A DNA stretch of 8,175 bases from Palsa-883 sp035696165 (GTDB lineage Bacteria > Pseudomonadota > Alphaproteobacteria > Acetobacterales > Acetobacteraceae): NCBI GenBank assembly GCA_035696165.1, contig DASRQX010000226.1, forward strand, positions 1 through 8,175, read 5' to 3'. The notes under the pieces are model-generated. The model was not told the origin of the DNA and made no database searches. It saw only the letters and a list, made by a program, of their open reading frames with translations. Numbering within the stretch: position 1 is the first letter of the stretch; every line of letters begins with the position of its first letter. Shown piece after piece: positions 7,591 to 8,175 of the stretch. Both the position numbers and the translations under genes were made by a program.

Positions 7591-7642
7591 TGCCACATGT
7601 TGTAGACAAATGGATGCCCACCCCAACATGCTGGCATTTTTT
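7591..7642 (+). terminator. Terminator-like hairpin at the insertion sequence boundary
   Basis: A 12-base-pair stem with one bulged base (TGCCACATGTTG at 7591-7602, CAACATGCTGGCA at 7624-7636) encloses a 21-base loop and is followed directly by six T (7637-7642) and TTC-rich sequence. This is the form of a Rho-independent terminator on the plus strand, though the loop is long. No plus-strand gene ends here. It precedes the transposase start by about 37 bases, so a role in blocking outside transcription from entering the transposase gene is inferred. Confidence 0.5.
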
Positions 7643-7678
7643 CTTGCATCGGGACTCGGGCCTTGATTCCCCATCGAC

Positions 7679-8175
7679 GTGAGTATCGTCGGGGAATTGA
7701 TTGCCGAGTTGGGTTCGGTCTGCGCCGATCTGCCGGACCAGCGCAAGACACCGCCGCGTGACAGCGAGTACGCGATGGCCGACATCGGCCTCTCGGCCTT
7801 CTCGCTGTTCTTCATGGGAAGCCCGTCATTTTTGGCGCATCAACGGGCGCTGGCCCGCGGCGAGGGCCGGTCGAACTGCCAAATCCTGCTCGGCATGGCG
7901 GCCATTCCCTCCGACAATTATATCCGTCTGATGCTGGACGGCGCCTCGCCCGCCGCGTTCGGTACCCTCTTCATGCGGGCGATCGGGAAAGCCGGGCCGC
8001 TGACACGCTTCCATGGCGTCGATGGGCGGGTGCGCATCGCGCTCGACGGCACCGAGTATTTCTGCTCGCGCAAGATCAGTTGTCCGCAGTGCTCGACCCG
8101 ACGCCGATCCGATGGCGGTGTGGAACACTTCCACGCCTTCCTGGGCGCCACTCTGGTGGCGCCGGGCCATCACCA
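7679..8175 (+). CDS. ISNCY-family transposase, N-terminal 165 residues (continues past the right edge)
   Basis: The frame from GTG at 7679 (VSIVGELIAELGSVCADLPD) stays open to the window edge. Family hallmarks recalled for ISNCY-type DDE transposases are present: YAMADIGLSAFSLFFMGSPS and FLAHQRALARGEGRSNCQIL (residues 31-70), IPSDNYIRLMLD (76-87), then VRIALDGTEYFCSRKISCPQ from 118, followed by CSTRRRSDGG and HAFLGATLVAPGHH. D123 in ALDGTEYF is the probable first catalytic aspartate. C135 and C138 (CPQC) look like half of a zinc-binding knuckle. GTG is preferred because an in-frame TGA lies 15 bases upstream, and the next ATG (residue 33) would remove conserved sequence. The ribosome binding site is weak, as is common for transposases. 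The remaining catalytic residues and the stop are outside the window. Confidence 0.88.
   Translation, partial: MSIVGELIAELGSVCADLPDQRKTPPRDSEYAMADIGLSAFSLFFMGSPSFLAHQRALARGEGRSNCQILLGMAAIPSDNYIRLMLDGASPAAFGTLFMRAIGKAGPLTRFHGVDGRVRIALDGTEYFCSRKISCPQCSTRRRSDGGVEHFHAFLGATLVAPGHH

Larger units (their letters stand above)
7591..8175 (+). mobile_element. Insertion sequence, ISNCY-type, left portion (right end outside window)
   Basis: The element is inferred from the transposase that begins at 7679. Its left terminal inverted repeat cannot be fixed because the right end is not in the window, so the boundary given is approximate. The terminator-like hairpin at 7591-7642 probably lies within or at the element's edge. 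The element sits about 370-450 bases upstream of the transporter start, in the opposite orientation. No target-site duplication can be assessed. Confidence 0.65.

Noticed and set aside
7224..7751. Open minus frame extending the transporter by 176 codons to an ATG at 7751.
   Set aside because: The extension has no family resemblance, crosses the IS boundary and runs antisense to the transposase. The ATG at 7223 has a good Shine-Dalgarno.
7826..8173. Minus-strand frame of 115 codons opposite the transposase.
   Set aside because: The plus frame has clear transposase motifs; this is its complement.

Overview
The window is GC-rich chromosomal DNA from a proteobacterium, most probably an alphaproteobacterium. 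The N-terminus of RpoB, the ribosomal protein sequences and the heavy use of C/G at third codon positions point that way, and Acetobacteraceae or related Rhodospirillales are my best guess from memory of those proteins. Nothing here fixes the genus.

Layout. Positions 1 to about 5440 hold, on the minus strand, most of the classic ribosomal protein and RNA polymerase cluster. In transcription order it is rplK (4921-5355), rplA (4224-4916), rplJ (3256-3795), rplL (2789-3166) and rpoB, which starts at 2443 and runs off the left edge. rplK and rplA are tightly coupled. rplJ and rpoB are each preceded by long, structured, non-coding leaders (3796-4223 and 2444-2788). The rplK leader carries a three-tier nested hairpin at 5387-5439, the place where autoregulation by ribosomal protein L1 would be expected. 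rplJ starts with TTG.

Upstream of rplK, where most bacteria have secE and nusG, there is instead 572 bases with no convincing gene (5356-5927), then a co-oriented NRAMP/SLC11-family transporter (5928-7223). Its metal-site motifs are far from those of Mn/Fe importers: DAGS replaces DPGN in TM1 and IPW replaces MPH in TM6. This resembles the NRAMP-related magnesium transporters more than MntH. Next come about 370 bases without a gene, holding a weak Fur-box-like dyad, and then the left part of an insertion sequence. That element shows a plus-strand terminator-like hairpin (7591-7642) and the N-terminal 165 residues of an ISNCY-type transposase (7679 to the right edge).

How it fits together. 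The left two thirds is the core translation/transcription operon, with leaders suited to translational feedback. The right third looks like an accessory junction: a transporter and an IS sit where the nusG side of the cluster normally continues. No intrinsic terminator is visible between the transporter and rplK, so read-through of the transporter transcript into the ribosomal operon is possible. I see no CRISPR array, phage module or unmistakable new multi-gene system. The most interesting points are the divergent transporter beside the ribosomal operon, the broken synteny, and the non-coding structures in the leaders.
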